A stretch of 33,708 nt of DNA from an uncultured Candidatus Melainabacteria bacterium (GCA_934754855.1 CAKVJR010000005.1:1-33708), one strand, 5' to 3'; shown: positions 16,387-24,979, counted from the first letter of the stretch. Notes: generated by a model from the sequence alone, not told the origin. Made by a program: numbers and translations.

Positions 16387-17667
16387 ATGGCGAAAAGACT
16401 TTTCCAAATGTTTTTATTTATTGTCGCTTCGATGGCAATTATAATCATTTTAATTTCACCGATGATACTTTTTAACGGTAAAAATGTTTTAAGCACGAGA
16501 AAATTGGTTGCAAGACAAACAATTTCCTCTCAAAGGCTTTTCATTTCTGCTTGGCGGCAGATTCAAACATTATATTTTGATGCTTCGTTAAACCATCAGG
16601 ATTGGTACAAATGGAAATATAAATATTTGTCAAAAATAAAAACGGACGAGGACGTCAATGTTGCCATTAACACTATGCTTGCAAGTTTAGACGACCCTCA
16701 TTCAAGATTTTTTGATACAAAACATTTTGAATTGCAGGAATCATACATCAGAAGCAATGAGGATAAGGAATTAACGCTAATAGAAAAATTGCAAAAGACT
16801 TATCCGCAAGTTGATATTAAACTCTATACAATTGCAGGAATAGTGCAAAAAACAGAAGTTGTCAAGGAATCAACATTCTTCCCGAAACTCAAAATGGGTG
16901 ATGAAATCATCAGCATCAATAACTACATTTTGAACGGAATGGAGATAAACAGTGCAATAGATATGATAAGAGGAACAGGCACTTATTTGTTAAAAATCCG
17001 TTTAAAAAGGAACAACAAAATTTTGGAATATACTGTCCCGAGAGGAAGTACAGCTGAGATAAAAATGTCCTCTGATGTTTTAAGCGGAGATATCGTCAAA
17101 ATTACCGCTTATACACTCATGGGAAGACTAATCCCCTCATCTTTTGACAAGATAATAATGAAATACCCGAATGCAAAAGGGTATATCATAGATTTGCGTG
17201 GAGATATCGGTGGTCAAGCCTTGAACGGGGTTTATTTGGCTGAAAGAATATTGGGGAAAAATAAAAAAATTATTTCAATCAAATACAGAAACGGCACGAT
17301 TATCCCAATCATATCTGAAATGTCAGCGATAATAAAACCTGATACACCGATTGTTATTTTGGTTGACAAAAAAACTGCAAGTGCCTCTGAAATTTTAGCA
17401 GGTTCGCTCCAAAAAAGCGGACGTGCAATTTTAGTTGGAGAAAAAACATACGGCAAAAACGCAATGCAACAAATGATTCCGCTGCCGAATAAAACTTGTT
17501 TAAATATCACAACTTCATATTTCACTTTTGGCGATGACTACTCAAGAGAAGCAAACAGATTGACTCCTGATTACACCATAAAACTCAAGCCAATTGATAT
17601 ATTTAACGGAAAAGATGCTCAACTTGAAAAAGCAATTTCCTTAATAAAAAATAAGAATAAAAAGTAA
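16387..17667 (+). CDS. C-terminal processing peptidase, S41 family (Ctp/Tsp-like)
   Basis: A membrane-anchored serine protease expected to cut C-terminal tails of envelope proteins in the periplasm. The 426 residues comprise one N-terminal membrane anchor (about 8-29), a PDZ-like domain (about 145-220), and the S41 core. The catalytic set is Ser332 in TASASE, Lys357 in TYGK, and Gln361, with the 25- and 4-residue spacing known for Prc and CtpA. I chose the ATG at 16387 because GGGAG lies five bases upstream and the promoter makes the in-frame ATG at 16351 untranscribed. It is transcribed away from the prmC operon. Substrates are unknown. Cyanobacterial relatives mature photosystem D1, which would be irrelevant in a non-photosynthetic host. 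Confidence 0.92.
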   Translation: MAKRLFQMFLFIVASMAIIIILISPMILFNGKNVLSTRKLVARQTISSQRLFISAWRQIQTLYFDASLNHQDWYKWKYKYLSKIKTDEDVNVAINTMLASLDDPHSRFFDTKHFELQESYIRSNEDKELTLIEKLQKTYPQVDIKLYTIAGIVQKTEVVKESTFFPKLKMGDEIISINNYILNGMEINSAIDMIRGTGTYLLKIRLKRNNKILEYTVPRGSTAEIKMSSDVLSGDIVKITAYTLMGRLIPSSFDKIIMKYPNAKGYIIDLRGDIGGQALNGVYLAERILGKNKKIISIKYRNGTIIPIISEMSAIIKPDTPIVILVDKKTASASEILAGSLQKSGRAILVGEKTYGKNAMQQMIPLPNKTCLNITTSYFTFGDDYSREANRLTPDYTIKLKPIDIFNGKDAQLEKAISLIKNKNKK

Positions 17668-17723
17668 ATGTCATATTCCCGATTGATATTTTTAAAAATT
17701 GAAGAAATTTTTAAAATAAATGT

Positions 17724-17729
17724 TATAAT
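17724..17729 (+). promoter_or_regulatory. Candidate -10 box upstream of the R3H ATPase gene
   Basis: A perfect TATAAT 36 bases before the start. The nearest -35-like hexamer (TTGAAG at 17699) has a long 19-base spacer, so the assignment is tentative. Confidence 0.4.
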
Positions 17730-17765
17730 AACATCATGGATTAATATGAGCAGTGAAAGGCCACA

Positions 17766-19352
17766 ATGGATATACTAAGATTTCACAACGATTTCAACAA
17801 ATTAATAGAAATTTTGCCAACTGATATTGTTGATTTTTTGAAGAATACATACATTGATGACATCATTGAAATCGTTTTAGACTTGGGCAGAAACCCCGAA
17901 ATTCGGCACGCTGACGGAAAAACAGAATACATTGACAACCGACTGGTGACAGATGAAGATATTGAACATACAATCTCATTAATACCGCCGTTTACACACG
18001 ACAATCGTTCGGGATTACCCGGCACACTGCACAGAATCAGTGCAATTCGCAACCGTCAGGGAAAGGTTGTCGGTCTAACATGCCGTATCGGTAGGGTTGT
18101 AACGGGAACCATCGAATGTATTAAAGATATTGTTATGCAAAACAAAAGTATCTTGTTCTTGGGTCGTCCAGGTGTAGGTAAAACGACAAAATTGAGAGAA
18201 ATTTCAAGACTCGTTTCCGACGATTTGCACAAAAGAGTTGTAATCATTGATACATCAAACGAAATTGCAGGTGACGGAGATACACCGCACCCCGCAATCG
18301 GAAAAGCGAGAAGAATGCAGGTTCCTCAACCTGAAATGCAAAAAGATATTATGATTGAAGCAGTTGAGAACCATACCCCCGAAGTTATTGTTGTTGATGA
18401 AATCGGAACAGAGGCTGAAGCACAAGCAGCGAGAACGATTGCAGAACGTGGCGTAATGCTCATTGCCACCGCTCACGGTAATAACCTTGAAAGTTTAATC
18501 AAAAACCCGATTTTATCAGACTTAGTCGGCGGTGTCAGTTCGGTAACGTTAGGCGACGACGAGGCAAAACGCCGTGGCTCACAAAAAACAGTTCTTGAAA
18601 GAGAAAAACAACCTACATTCGATGTCGTAATTGAAATTATCGACAGAAACACTCTTGCAGTCTATAAAAATACATCGGAAGCAGTCGATTATATTTTGCG
18701 TGGTTGGCCAATTCGCCCCGAAATAAGAAAAGTTAACGAAGGTTACAAAGAACCGTCAACCAAACTCGTCGAGGAGGTTAAAAAACTTGATGACAAAATT
18801 AACGACATGACAAATCAAAGTCTGAAATTCAGTTTTTCAAGACAAGAATACGTAAACCAAGTTAAAGACTATAAAAAAATATATATCTACGCTGTCAGCA
18901 GAACAGTTATCGAAAAAGTCATCGAAAGACTTGATTTGCATGCAGAAATAACTCGAAAAATTGACGATGCAGATGTCGTAATTGCCCACAAAGCATACTC
19001 AAAAGGAGGAAACAAAATTCTGAGTGTCGCAAACGATTACAGACTTCCGATATACTATGTTAAATCAAACTCAATGGCTCAAATTCAAAAAGTAGTAAAA
19101 GAAGCGTTGAAAATTACAGATTCGGAAACAATCGTTCAAGGCTACTGCGATGAGGCAGAAAAGGCATTAGATGAAGCAAATAATGCAATTGAAAAAGTGT
19201 TAAAAGAGGGTATAAACGTAGAGTTGACACCTCAAAATCAACAGATAAGAAAACTTCAACACGAACTCATTGATCAGAACAATTTAACAGGCGAAAGCAT
19301 AGGTGACGGCGATGGACGACACATTATAATTTATGCCAAAAAACAAGACTAA
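17766..19352 (+). CDS. P-loop ATPase with C-terminal R3H nucleic-acid-binding domain (Ycf45-like)
   Basis: 528 residues. The order is an N-terminal domain like that of SpoIIIAA-type ATPases (about 1-120), an AAA-type P-loop core with Walker A GRPGVGKTT at 133-141 and Walker B VIVVDEIG at 207-214, a middle region (about 330-460) that includes a Rossmann-like segment starting KKIYIYAVSRT, and an R3H domain at about 486-524 with the signature Arg495-xxx-His499. R3H domains bind single-stranded nucleic acid. This architecture is the Ycf45/slr0374 type widespread in Cyanobacteria and plastids, so it is a good lineage marker. Its cellular role is not settled. AAAGG lies five bases before the ATG. 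It follows the protease by 98 bases with no strong terminator between. Confidence 0.9.
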   Translation: MDILRFHNDFNKLIEILPTDIVDFLKNTYIDDIIEIVLDLGRNPEIRHADGKTEYIDNRLVTDEDIEHTISLIPPFTHDNRSGLPGTLHRISAIRNRQGKVVGLTCRIGRVVTGTIECIKDIVMQNKSILFLGRPGVGKTTKLREISRLVSDDLHKRVVIIDTSNEIAGDGDTPHPAIGKARRMQVPQPEMQKDIMIEAVENHTPEVIVVDEIGTEAEAQAARTIAERGVMLIATAHGNNLESLIKNPILSDLVGGVSSVTLGDDEAKRRGSQKTVLEREKQPTFDVVIEIIDRNTLAVYKNTSEAVDYILRGWPIRPEIRKVNEGYKEPSTKLVEEVKKLDDKINDMTNQSLKFSFSRQEYVNQVKDYKKIYIYAVSRTVIEKVIERLDLHAEITRKIDDADVVIAHKAYSKGGNKILSVANDYRLPIYYVKSNSMAQIQKVVKEALKITDSETIVQGYCDEAEKALDEANNAIEKVLKEGINVELTPQNQQIRKLQHELIDQNNLTGESIGDGDGRHIIIYAKKQD

Positions 19353-19365
19353 AAACAAATTTTTA

Positions 19366-19394
19366 TTGTGAAAAATTTTTGTTGATAATATAAT
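19366..19394 (+). promoter_or_regulatory. Promoter of lpxI-lpxB
   Basis: TTGTGA (19366-19371), 17-base spacer, perfect TATAAT (19389-19394), with a leader of about 17 bases before the GTG start. Confidence 0.7.
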
Positions 19395-19418
19395 CGGAAG
19401 CAGGAAAAAGGTTAAATC

Positions 19419-20234
19419 GTGACAATTACATTAGACAGCAAAATAGGGTTAATAGCAGGGAATGGACAACTTCCCGTTATTTGGGCAAAAAATGCAAAAA
19501 TGAACGGCATTGAGGTTGTTACAATTTCACTTTCTGCCGACAATAAAAAAGAGTTAAAAAAAAACAGTGCAAAAGTTTATGACTTTGGTCCCGGACAAAT
19601 TCAAAAAATCTCAGACACTTTGCAAAACGAAGGCATAAAACAACTTGCATTCATCGGAAAAGTTCACAAAGGTCTTGTTTTAAGACGTCCGAAATTTGAT
19701 GCAAGAGCAATTGAATTATTGAAACAAGCAAAAAGATTAAACGACGATGCTGTAATGCTTATGGCTGTTGCCGAACTCGAAAAAATCGGAATTACGGTTA
19801 TTGACCAAACAATATTCATCAAAGAACTTATGGTTCCGACAGGCGTTTTGGGCAATATAAAACCGACTCAAGTGCAAGAAGACGACGCAAAATACGGATT
19901 TTGGGTTGCAAAAGCAATGGGTCAAGTCGATATCGGTCAAACTGTCGTAATTAAAAATAAAATGGTCATGGCAGTTGAAGCGATTGAAGGCACGGACAGA
20001 TGCATCGAAAGAGGTGCAAAAATTGCAAAAAAAGGTGCAGTTGTTGTAAAAACCGCAAAACCGTCACAAGACTTGAGATTTGACGTTCCTGCATTCGGAC
20101 TTGCAACATTGAAAACTATGAAAAAATATAAAGCATCAGTAATTGCAGTTGAAGCAAATAATACAATTATCGTGGATAAAGCGAAAGTAATTGAATACGC
20201 AAATGCTCACAATATCGTAGTTATGGCAATATGA
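19419..20234 (+). CDS. lpxI: UDP-2,3-diacylglucosamine pyrophosphatase LpxI
   Basis: Hydrolyses UDP-2,3-diacylglucosamine to lipid X and UMP, the fourth step of lipid A synthesis, in the cytoplasm. The 271 residues match the family length and landmarks: the N-terminal GLIAGNGQLP at 10-19, KPTQVQEDD at 148-156, EGTDRCIERG at 190-199, and the D-x-R-x-D-x-P segment at 218-224 that holds the conserved acidic residues. LpxI replaces LpxH in alphaproteobacteria and many other phyla. The start is GTG with AAAGG seven bases upstream. Its TGA stop overlaps the lpxB ATG by four bases (ATGA), so the enzyme making lipid X is coupled to the one that uses it. Confidence 0.95.
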   Translation: MTITLDSKIGLIAGNGQLPVIWAKNAKMNGIEVVTISLSADNKKELKKNSAKVYDFGPGQIQKISDTLQNEGIKQLAFIGKVHKGLVLRRPKFDARAIELLKQAKRLNDDAVMLMAVAELEKIGITVIDQTIFIKELMVPTGVLGNIKPTQVQEDDAKYGFWVAKAMGQVDIGQTVVIKNKMVMAVEAIEGTDRCIERGAKIAKKGAVVVKTAKPSQDLRFDVPAFGLATLKTMKKYKASVIAVEANNTIIVDKAKVIEYANAHNIVVMAI

Positions 20235-21346
20235 AGAAAATTTTTATAATCACAGGTGAATATTCAGGCGATAAGCATGCCTCTTGTGTTGCACGTGAGA
20301 TTTTAAAGGCTAATCCCGACGTGTCAATCGAAGCCGTCGGTGGCTCAAACCTTGCTGCAGAAGGCGTTAAGTTGTTCTGCAACCACGAAAAAATGTCAGC
20401 AATGGGATTAAGTTTTAAAATCCTGATTAACCACATTATGCTTGGCAAAAAAATTGCGGATTATCTGATTAAAGAGTATAAACCTGATTTGGTGTTGCTC
20501 GTTGATTATGGCGGATTTAACCTTAATATTGCTAAGGTTTTAAAAAAGGCAGGATTAAAGATTTTTTATTATATTCCACCTCAAATTTGGGCATCAAGAA
20601 AATGGAGAATTAACACTGTAAAACGTTGTATTGACAAGGTTATAACCATTTTCCCATTTGAGATTGATATGTACCGTCAGGCAGAGGTTGACGCAGAATT
20701 TGTAGGTCACCCGCTTGTCAGCCAATTGCCGACAGTTATCTCAAAAGAGCAATTATACGAGGAATTACAACTCGATAAGACAAAAAAACTCGTGTCCATT
20801 TTCCCAGGTTCAAGAGTTTTTGAAATAAAAAATTTGTTAAAACTTTTTATTGATTCAGCGAAAATTATAAGCAAGAAAAATCCTGATACGCAATTCGTAA
20901 TTTGTCAGGCTCCGACAATCAAAGATGAACTATTGCAAGATATTCCCAAGGATATAAAAATCGTTAAAAACAGAAATTATGAACTTTTGGCAAACTCCGA
21001 TGTTTTAATGTTGGCATCAGGCACGGTTGCACTCGAAGCAGCATTATACGGCACACCGATGATAATAAGTTACAAAGGTCCCGAGTTTGCTTATTGGGTT
21101 TATTTACTTGTAAGATGCATAAACCGAGTTTCTTTACCCAACATCATCTCGGACAAGGATATTGTTCCCGAGTTGGTACAACATTTGGCAAAACCTGAAA
21201 TCATTGCAGAAAACATATCTTCATTACTTTCAAATAAGGAAAAATATGAAAAAATGAAACAAGATTTAAAAGACGTTAAACATTTCCTGACCGACAAAGT
21301 TTCTTGTGAAGAAGCAGCAAAAATCATACTTGATAATTTGCAATAA
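20231..21346 (+). CDS. lpxB: Lipid-A-disaccharide synthase LpxB
   Basis: A GT19 glycosyltransferase that joins UDP-2,3-diacylglucosamine and lipid X to make the lipid A disaccharide at the inner face of the cytoplasmic membrane. The 371 residues contain GEYSGD at 9-14, VDYGGFN at 91-97 (corresponding to the usual D-x-P-x-FN), YIPPQIWAS at 114-122, FPFE at 141-144, GHP at 159-161, FPGSR at 191-195 (usually LPGSR) and SGTVALE at 263-269. It overlaps lpxI by four bases. No clear terminator follows in the 151 bases before the next gene. Confidence 0.96.
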   Translation: MKKIFIITGEYSGDKHASCVAREILKANPDVSIEAVGGSNLAAEGVKLFCNHEKMSAMGLSFKILINHIMLGKKIADYLIKEYKPDLVLLVDYGGFNLNIAKVLKKAGLKIFYYIPPQIWASRKWRINTVKRCIDKVITIFPFEIDMYRQAEVDAEFVGHPLVSQLPTVISKEQLYEELQLDKTKKLVSIFPGSRVFEIKNLLKLFIDSAKIISKKNPDTQFVICQAPTIKDELLQDIPKDIKIVKNRNYELLANSDVLMLASGTVALEAALYGTPMIISYKGPEFAYWVYLLVRCINRVSLPNIISDKDIVPELVQHLAKPEIIAENISSLLSNKEKYEKMKQDLKDVKHFLTDKVSCEEAAKIILDNLQ

Positions 21347-21497
21347 CAGCAAGGCTTTCCACCGTCAACCAAACACGTCACCAAAATCACAAAAAATACA
21401 ATGTTAAGAATGTAACGATTTCGGAAAAATAAAAAAAACATGTAGCAATTTTTTCTTTGTTCATGCTTTTGACTGAATGTAAAGAAAGACAAAAACC

Positions 21498-23333
21498 GTG
21501 CAAGAAGTAGAAACAAACAAAATGAATAAAGCAATTCTTTCGCAGATAGCGAAAGTATCAAATCCGATAAAAAGAACAGGTCTTGTTGCGAAAATCAATG
21601 CATTGAACAGCAAGGTTTCGAGCAAATCGTCAGAATCGACATTTACGGAAAAACCTTCAACCGCAATCAATTACCCTGAATTTATTAAGTTACTCAGCGA
21701 AGTGATATCGACGAAAAACAACACACATGATTTATTTTTCGCTTGTCACAAGTTGTTCAGAAGCAAATTGAACAATGTTTACACATCGCTTGGAGTTATC
21801 AATCAAAAATCGAATTGCATTAACATTAAACTTGCCGATAAGATAGGCAGTGTCTTCTCTTCACGTGTATTTTTAAACGAAGAATCCAACGAGATTGTCA
21901 ACGCAATCAAAGAAAACAAGGTTTCTATTCACAATAATAACAATTTCTTGAAAATTCCTTATTTGACATCAACTCCGTCTGTAATCATTCCTATTGCATC
22001 GTTTGGCGATATGATAGGGGTAATGATTATCGGTGATTATCAAATCGATAGCAGAATTGAACTTTACACGTTGGTCGCAAATTACTTCGGCTTGTTCATC
22101 AACAACTTCGACTTAAAGGACAAGGCATCGCAAAACGCATACTTGGACAACTTGACAGGATTATACTCACACAGACATTTCCAAGAAGTTTTGGCGAACG
22201 AATTAAAAGATGCTCAAACTAAAAATTCTTCAGTATCAGTCGTACTTTTCGACGTAAACAATATTTCAAAAATCAACAAGGAATTTGGTCACGCAAAAGG
22301 TGACGAAGTTATCAAAGCAGTTGCCGATAAAATCGCAAACAACATTAAGCAACAAGATTCGGCAGGCAGATACGGCGGTGACGAAATTGCGGTCATTTTG
22401 CCGAATATGTCAACAGAAGAAGCAAAATATTTAGCAGAATATATTACATATTCTATATCATGTTGTTCAATCGACAGCGTAGGCCCCGTAAGGGTTTCCG
22501 TCGGTTTGGCATCATATCCGGAAGCATCTGTTGATCAGGAAAAACTTTTAATTCTTGCCGAACAGGCAATGTACATTTCAAAGAGCAAGGGTTGTAAAAA
22601 CGGAATGTCAACCATTGTAAGTTCTCAGGACTATGATTTCTGGGACGATACGGCGTTAAATTCCTTTGCGTCTGTCTTAACAAAACGTCACGCATCTTTG
22701 GGTATTAATTTTGAAGAAGAACTTGTTAATAAGTTCCAAAACGAAGAAATTAATTCACACAATCACTTGCTTGAAGTTGTAACGTCATTAGCAGGTGCAA
22801 TTGATGCGAAAGATACCTATACAAAAGGTCACTCTACATCAGTGTCAAGATATGCCGTCGCCCTTGCGAGAGCATTGAACTTGCCCGAAAAAGAAGTCAG
22901 CAGAATAGAATTGGGCGGTTTGCTCCACGACGTCGGAAAAATCGGTATTCCTGAAAATATCCTCAGAAAGACAGCAGGTCTTAATGATGAAGAATGGAAA
23001 ATCATGAAACAACACCCGACTATTGGTGCAGAAAAGGTACTTCAACCGAACCCGTTGTTGCACGACTTGATTCCTATTGTTAAATATCACCACGAACAAT
23101 GGAACGGTAAGGGCTATCCTGAAGGTTTACAAGGAGAAGAAATCCCGTTGGCAGCAAGAATTGTTGCAGTTGCAGATACTTACCACGCATTAATCAGCGA
23201 CAGACCGTACAGAAAAGGCATGGGCATTGAAAAGGCTTGCGAAATCTTAAAAATGGGTGCAGGCATTCAATGGGATGCTGATTTGGTAAGACAATTTATT
23301 CAAATTGCTCCGTCTTTAGGAACGATGAAATAA
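21498..23333 (+). CDS. GAF-GGDEF-HD-GYP cyclic-di-GMP signalling protein
   Basis: Soluble regulator of up to 611 residues: a variable N-terminus, a GAF-like sensor (about 60-205), a GGDEF domain (about 212-372) and an HD-GYP phosphodiesterase (about 420-605). The diguanylate cyclase motif reads GGDEI at 293-297, with Ile in place of Phe, and the inhibitory RxxD site is replaced by KQQD at 284-287. Cyclase activity is therefore possible, but product inhibition looks absent. The HD-GYP has His477-Asp478 in LLHDVGKIGIP and HHEQWNGKGYP at 531-541, so c-di-GMP hydrolysis is likely. The annotated GTG at 21498 is uncertain; the ATG at 21522 would shorten it by eight residues, and neither has a good ribosome site. 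Confidence 0.92.
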   Translation: MQEVETNKMNKAILSQIAKVSNPIKRTGLVAKINALNSKVSSKSSESTFTEKPSTAINYPEFIKLLSEVISTKNNTHDLFFACHKLFRSKLNNVYTSLGVINQKSNCINIKLADKIGSVFSSRVFLNEESNEIVNAIKENKVSIHNNNNFLKIPYLTSTPSVIIPIASFGDMIGVMIIGDYQIDSRIELYTLVANYFGLFINNFDLKDKASQNAYLDNLTGLYSHRHFQEVLANELKDAQTKNSSVSVVLFDVNNISKINKEFGHAKGDEVIKAVADKIANNIKQQDSAGRYGGDEIAVILPNMSTEEAKYLAEYITYSISCCSIDSVGPVRVSVGLASYPEASVDQEKLLILAEQAMYISKSKGCKNGMSTIVSSQDYDFWDDTALNSFASVLTKRHASLGINFEEELVNKFQNEEINSHNHLLEVVTSLAGAIDAKDTYTKGHSTSVSRYAVALARALNLPEKEVSRIELGGLLHDVGKIGIPENILRKTAGLNDEEWKIMKQHPTIGAEKVLQPNPLLHDLIPIVKYHHEQWNGKGYPEGLQGEEIPLAARIVAVADTYHALISDRPYRKGMGIEKACEILKMGAGIQWDADLVRQFIQIAPSLGTMK

Positions 23334-23356
23334 AACCAACTTAAATATTTTCAATA

Positions 23357-23380
23357 GCAAGGCGAAAGTCTTGCCATTTT
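23357..23380 (+). terminator. Weak terminator after the HD-GYP gene
   Basis: A five-bp stem GCAAG / CTTGC with an eight-base loop, then CATTTTT, 24 bases after the stop. The stem is short, so termination may be leaky. Confidence 0.4.
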
Positions 23381-23416
23381 TGCATTTTAAACCCTGTAAA
23401 CAAACCTCGTCACTTG

Positions 23417-23437
23417 TTGTCAACAAAGAGTTGACAA
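23417..23437. repeat. Perfect 8-bp inverted repeat between convergent genes
   Basis: TTGTCAAC, five bases (AAAGA), then GTTGACAA. No T run follows on either strand, so it is a poor terminator and looks more like a protein-binding site. It overlaps a TTGACA hexamer that begins a possible plus-strand promoter. Confidence 0.6.
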
Positions 23438-23460
23438 ACATCATAAAAAAGCAATAAAAT
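23431..23460 (+). promoter_or_regulatory. Possible antisense promoter into the hemolysin III gene
   Basis: TTGACA (23431-23436), 18-base spacer, TAAAAT (23455-23460) on the plus strand, pointing into the 3' end of the convergent gene. Transcription would start about 23467. A 31-codon plus-strand frame begins at 23501, but nothing else supports its translation. Confidence 0.35.
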
Positions 23461-23473
23461 CAAGCATTTAGGG

Positions 23474-24100
23474 CTATAAAAGAGAATAAACGGAAATATA
23501 ATGGCAAATTGCACCAAACAATACGAAGAAATGCCAAATTCCGTGATAAAACTTTTTCTTTTTCAGGTAAAAATAACTGCCGAAGGTATAGAATAAACCT
23601 CCTGCAAGTAAGAATGTGAGTGCTTGAATAAAGCCTTTTGACCACAATATCCAAAAAAGGAAGATTGATAACCAACCAAGCAAAAGATAAAGTGCGGTTG
23701 ATAAAGACTTAAATTTCAACGTTATACAAGAAAAAACTATTCCCGAAACAGCCAAATACCAAACCATAGCAAGGCAAACAATTGAATATGGGAAGTCTAA
23801 GACCAACATCAAAATCGGCGTGTAAGTTCCCGCAATCAAAAGATAAATCGCACTGTGGTCAATTTTTCTGAAAACCTTTTTAGCCGTTTCATTTGTCATT
23901 GCGTGATAACAAGTCGATGACTGAAACAAAGTAAACAACATTGCACCGTAAATCGCCGTCGTACAACTTTCAACAGGAGTATCGGATTTCACGGCAAGCA
24001 TAACTATCGCATATATCGCAAATAACGCCCCAAATGCATGACTAAAAGCGTTTAAGAACTCTTCTCCTGCGGTATATTTTACTTCTTCATCAGTTGCCAT
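23474..24100 (-). CDS. trhA: Hemolysin III / PAQR family membrane protein (TrhA-like)
   Basis: A seven-helix inner-membrane protein of the PAQR/YqfA family. Bacterial members are linked to membrane-lipid homeostasis; haemolysis has been reported only for some. Family motifs are all present: NAFSHAFG near the N-terminus, SSTCYHA, RKIDHSAIYLLIAGTYTP, and the C-terminal HGIWHFFVLFGAICHY, which carry the conserved Ser/Asp/His residues. I place the start at the ATG at 24100, giving 208 residues, because GAGG lies five bases upstream. The in-frame GTG two codons earlier is too close to that site. It has its own consensus promoter. Confidence 0.92.
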   Translation of the reverse strand: MATDEEVKYTAGEEFLNAFSHAFGALFAIYAIVMLAVKSDTPVESCTTAIYGAMLFTLFQSSTCYHAMTNETAKKVFRKIDHSAIYLLIAGTYTPILMLVLDFPYSIVCLAMVWYLAVSGIVFSCITLKFKSLSTALYLLLGWLSIFLFWILWSKGFIQALTFLLAGGLFYTFGSYFYLKKKKFYHGIWHFFVLFGAICHYISVYSLL

Positions 24101-24138
24101 ACACACCTCAAAAACAAATAAACTTTATCTACAAATAA

Positions 24139-24168
24139 ATTATAGTTTAAACAAGAAAATTTTGTCAA
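24139..24168 (-). promoter_or_regulatory. Consensus promoter of the hemolysin III gene
   Basis: On the minus strand TTGACA (24168-24163), 18-base spacer, TATAAT (24144-24139). Both hexamers are perfect. It starts ten bases after the upstream gene's stop, so the two minus-strand genes need not be cotranscribed. Confidence 0.85.
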
Positions 24169-24177
24169 TTAAAACCA

Positions 24178-24714
24178 TCAATTTTCTGCAAAATAAATAC
24201 TGTGTTTCACGTAAACCTTGTTAACGAAAGCGATTACGGCAGAACGGGCATTTTCTGTCAAGGGAGTCTTGACAGTCAATCTGTTGCTTTCAAGTTCTGA
24301 AAAACTGCGAGAGCCAAAGGTAACTTTCAAGGCATTTTCCAATTCATCGCAAAAATAATTATATGCAATATCAATCGGGTATTGATTTGTCTGCATTTCA
24401 ATGAGTTTTGCTATATCGGAAATAGAAAGAACCTGTTTCAAAATTCCGATACATAAAAGGTGAATAATTTGTCGTCTGTCATATTCTTTATTCTCGGGAG
24501 CACGTATAACACGTTTATAAACATAACTGTTAATCATGGATTGGGTCAAAACTTTTTCATCTCCGGGAATAGAAAAAACAGACAAATGCTCGTCCAAAAT
24601 ACAAAGTAATTGACGCATAACGACAGGAAACGGCGTCAATTCATCATAACGTGGCAACTTGTAATTGACAAATTTTTTGGCTGTTTCAGACTGTTCAAAT
24701 AAAACCTTATACAT
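24178..24714 (-). CDS. DUF1836 domain protein, putative transcriptional regulator
   Basis: 178 residues with the DUF1836 pattern: LTQSMINSYVYKRVIRAPENKEYDRRQIIHLLCIGILKQVLSISDIAKLI spans residues about 56-104, beginning with the typical T-x-x-M-I-N-x-Y segment of a MerR-like helix-turn-helix. The family is common in Firmicutes and is presumed to bind DNA; no member's target is known to me. The start has GGAG five bases upstream. The leader is about 100 bases and contains a 14-bp hairpin just before the ribosome site, which could be an operator or an RNA control element. Confidence 0.8.
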   Translation of the reverse strand: MYKVLFEQSETAKKFVNYKLPRYDELTPFPVVMRQLLCILDEHLSVFSIPGDEKVLTQSMINSYVYKRVIRAPENKEYDRRQIIHLLCIGILKQVLSISDIAKLIEMQTNQYPIDIAYNYFCDELENALKVTFGSRSFSELESNRLTVKTPLTENARSAVIAFVNKVYVKHSIYFAEN

Positions 24715-24731
24715 ACAAACTCCAATTTCAC

Positions 24732-24766
24732 AAAGAAAATCTTTTCTTTTTCAAAAGATTTTCTTT
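24732..24766 (-). promoter_or_regulatory. 14-bp perfect hairpin in the leader of the DUF1836 gene
   Basis: AAAGAAAATCTTTT, a seven-base loop, then AAAAGATTTTCTTT, ending 17 bases before the start codon. It lies inside the predicted transcript. The long exact symmetry suggests an operator or an mRNA stem rather than chance A/T richness. It is not followed by a T run on the minus strand. Confidence 0.6.
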
Positions 24767-24823
24767 TTCAAAATATAGGTAACATATTACTAAAAACAAA
24801 TTTAAAAAGCAAGAAAGAAAACC

Positions 24824-24852
24824 ATAATAAATAAGGGATTTTCCATTGTCAA
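24824..24852 (-). promoter_or_regulatory. Promoter of the DUF1836 gene
   Basis: On the minus strand TTGACA (24852-24847), 17-base spacer, TATTAT (24829-24824). A weaker alternative (TTTGTT-N17-TATATT, 24800-24772) lies downstream. Confidence 0.6.
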
Positions 24853-24979
24853 CCAACACCCGACAGAGAAAGCATACATAATATATTACGAAAAATTAAT
24901 AATTTATTACAAAAAAGGCAATTTCATTTTTTCATATCGTTAAAGAAAATACAGAGTGTGTAAGAAAGTGTGAAATTAT

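Noticed and set aside
16158..16475. 105-codon plus-strand frame
   Set aside because: Overlaps the leaderless small gene antisense and the protease gene in another frame; no ribosome site.
17689..17716. Hairpin AAAATT/AATTTT after the protease gene
   Set aside because: A/T-only six-bp stem without a clear T run; too weak to call a terminator.
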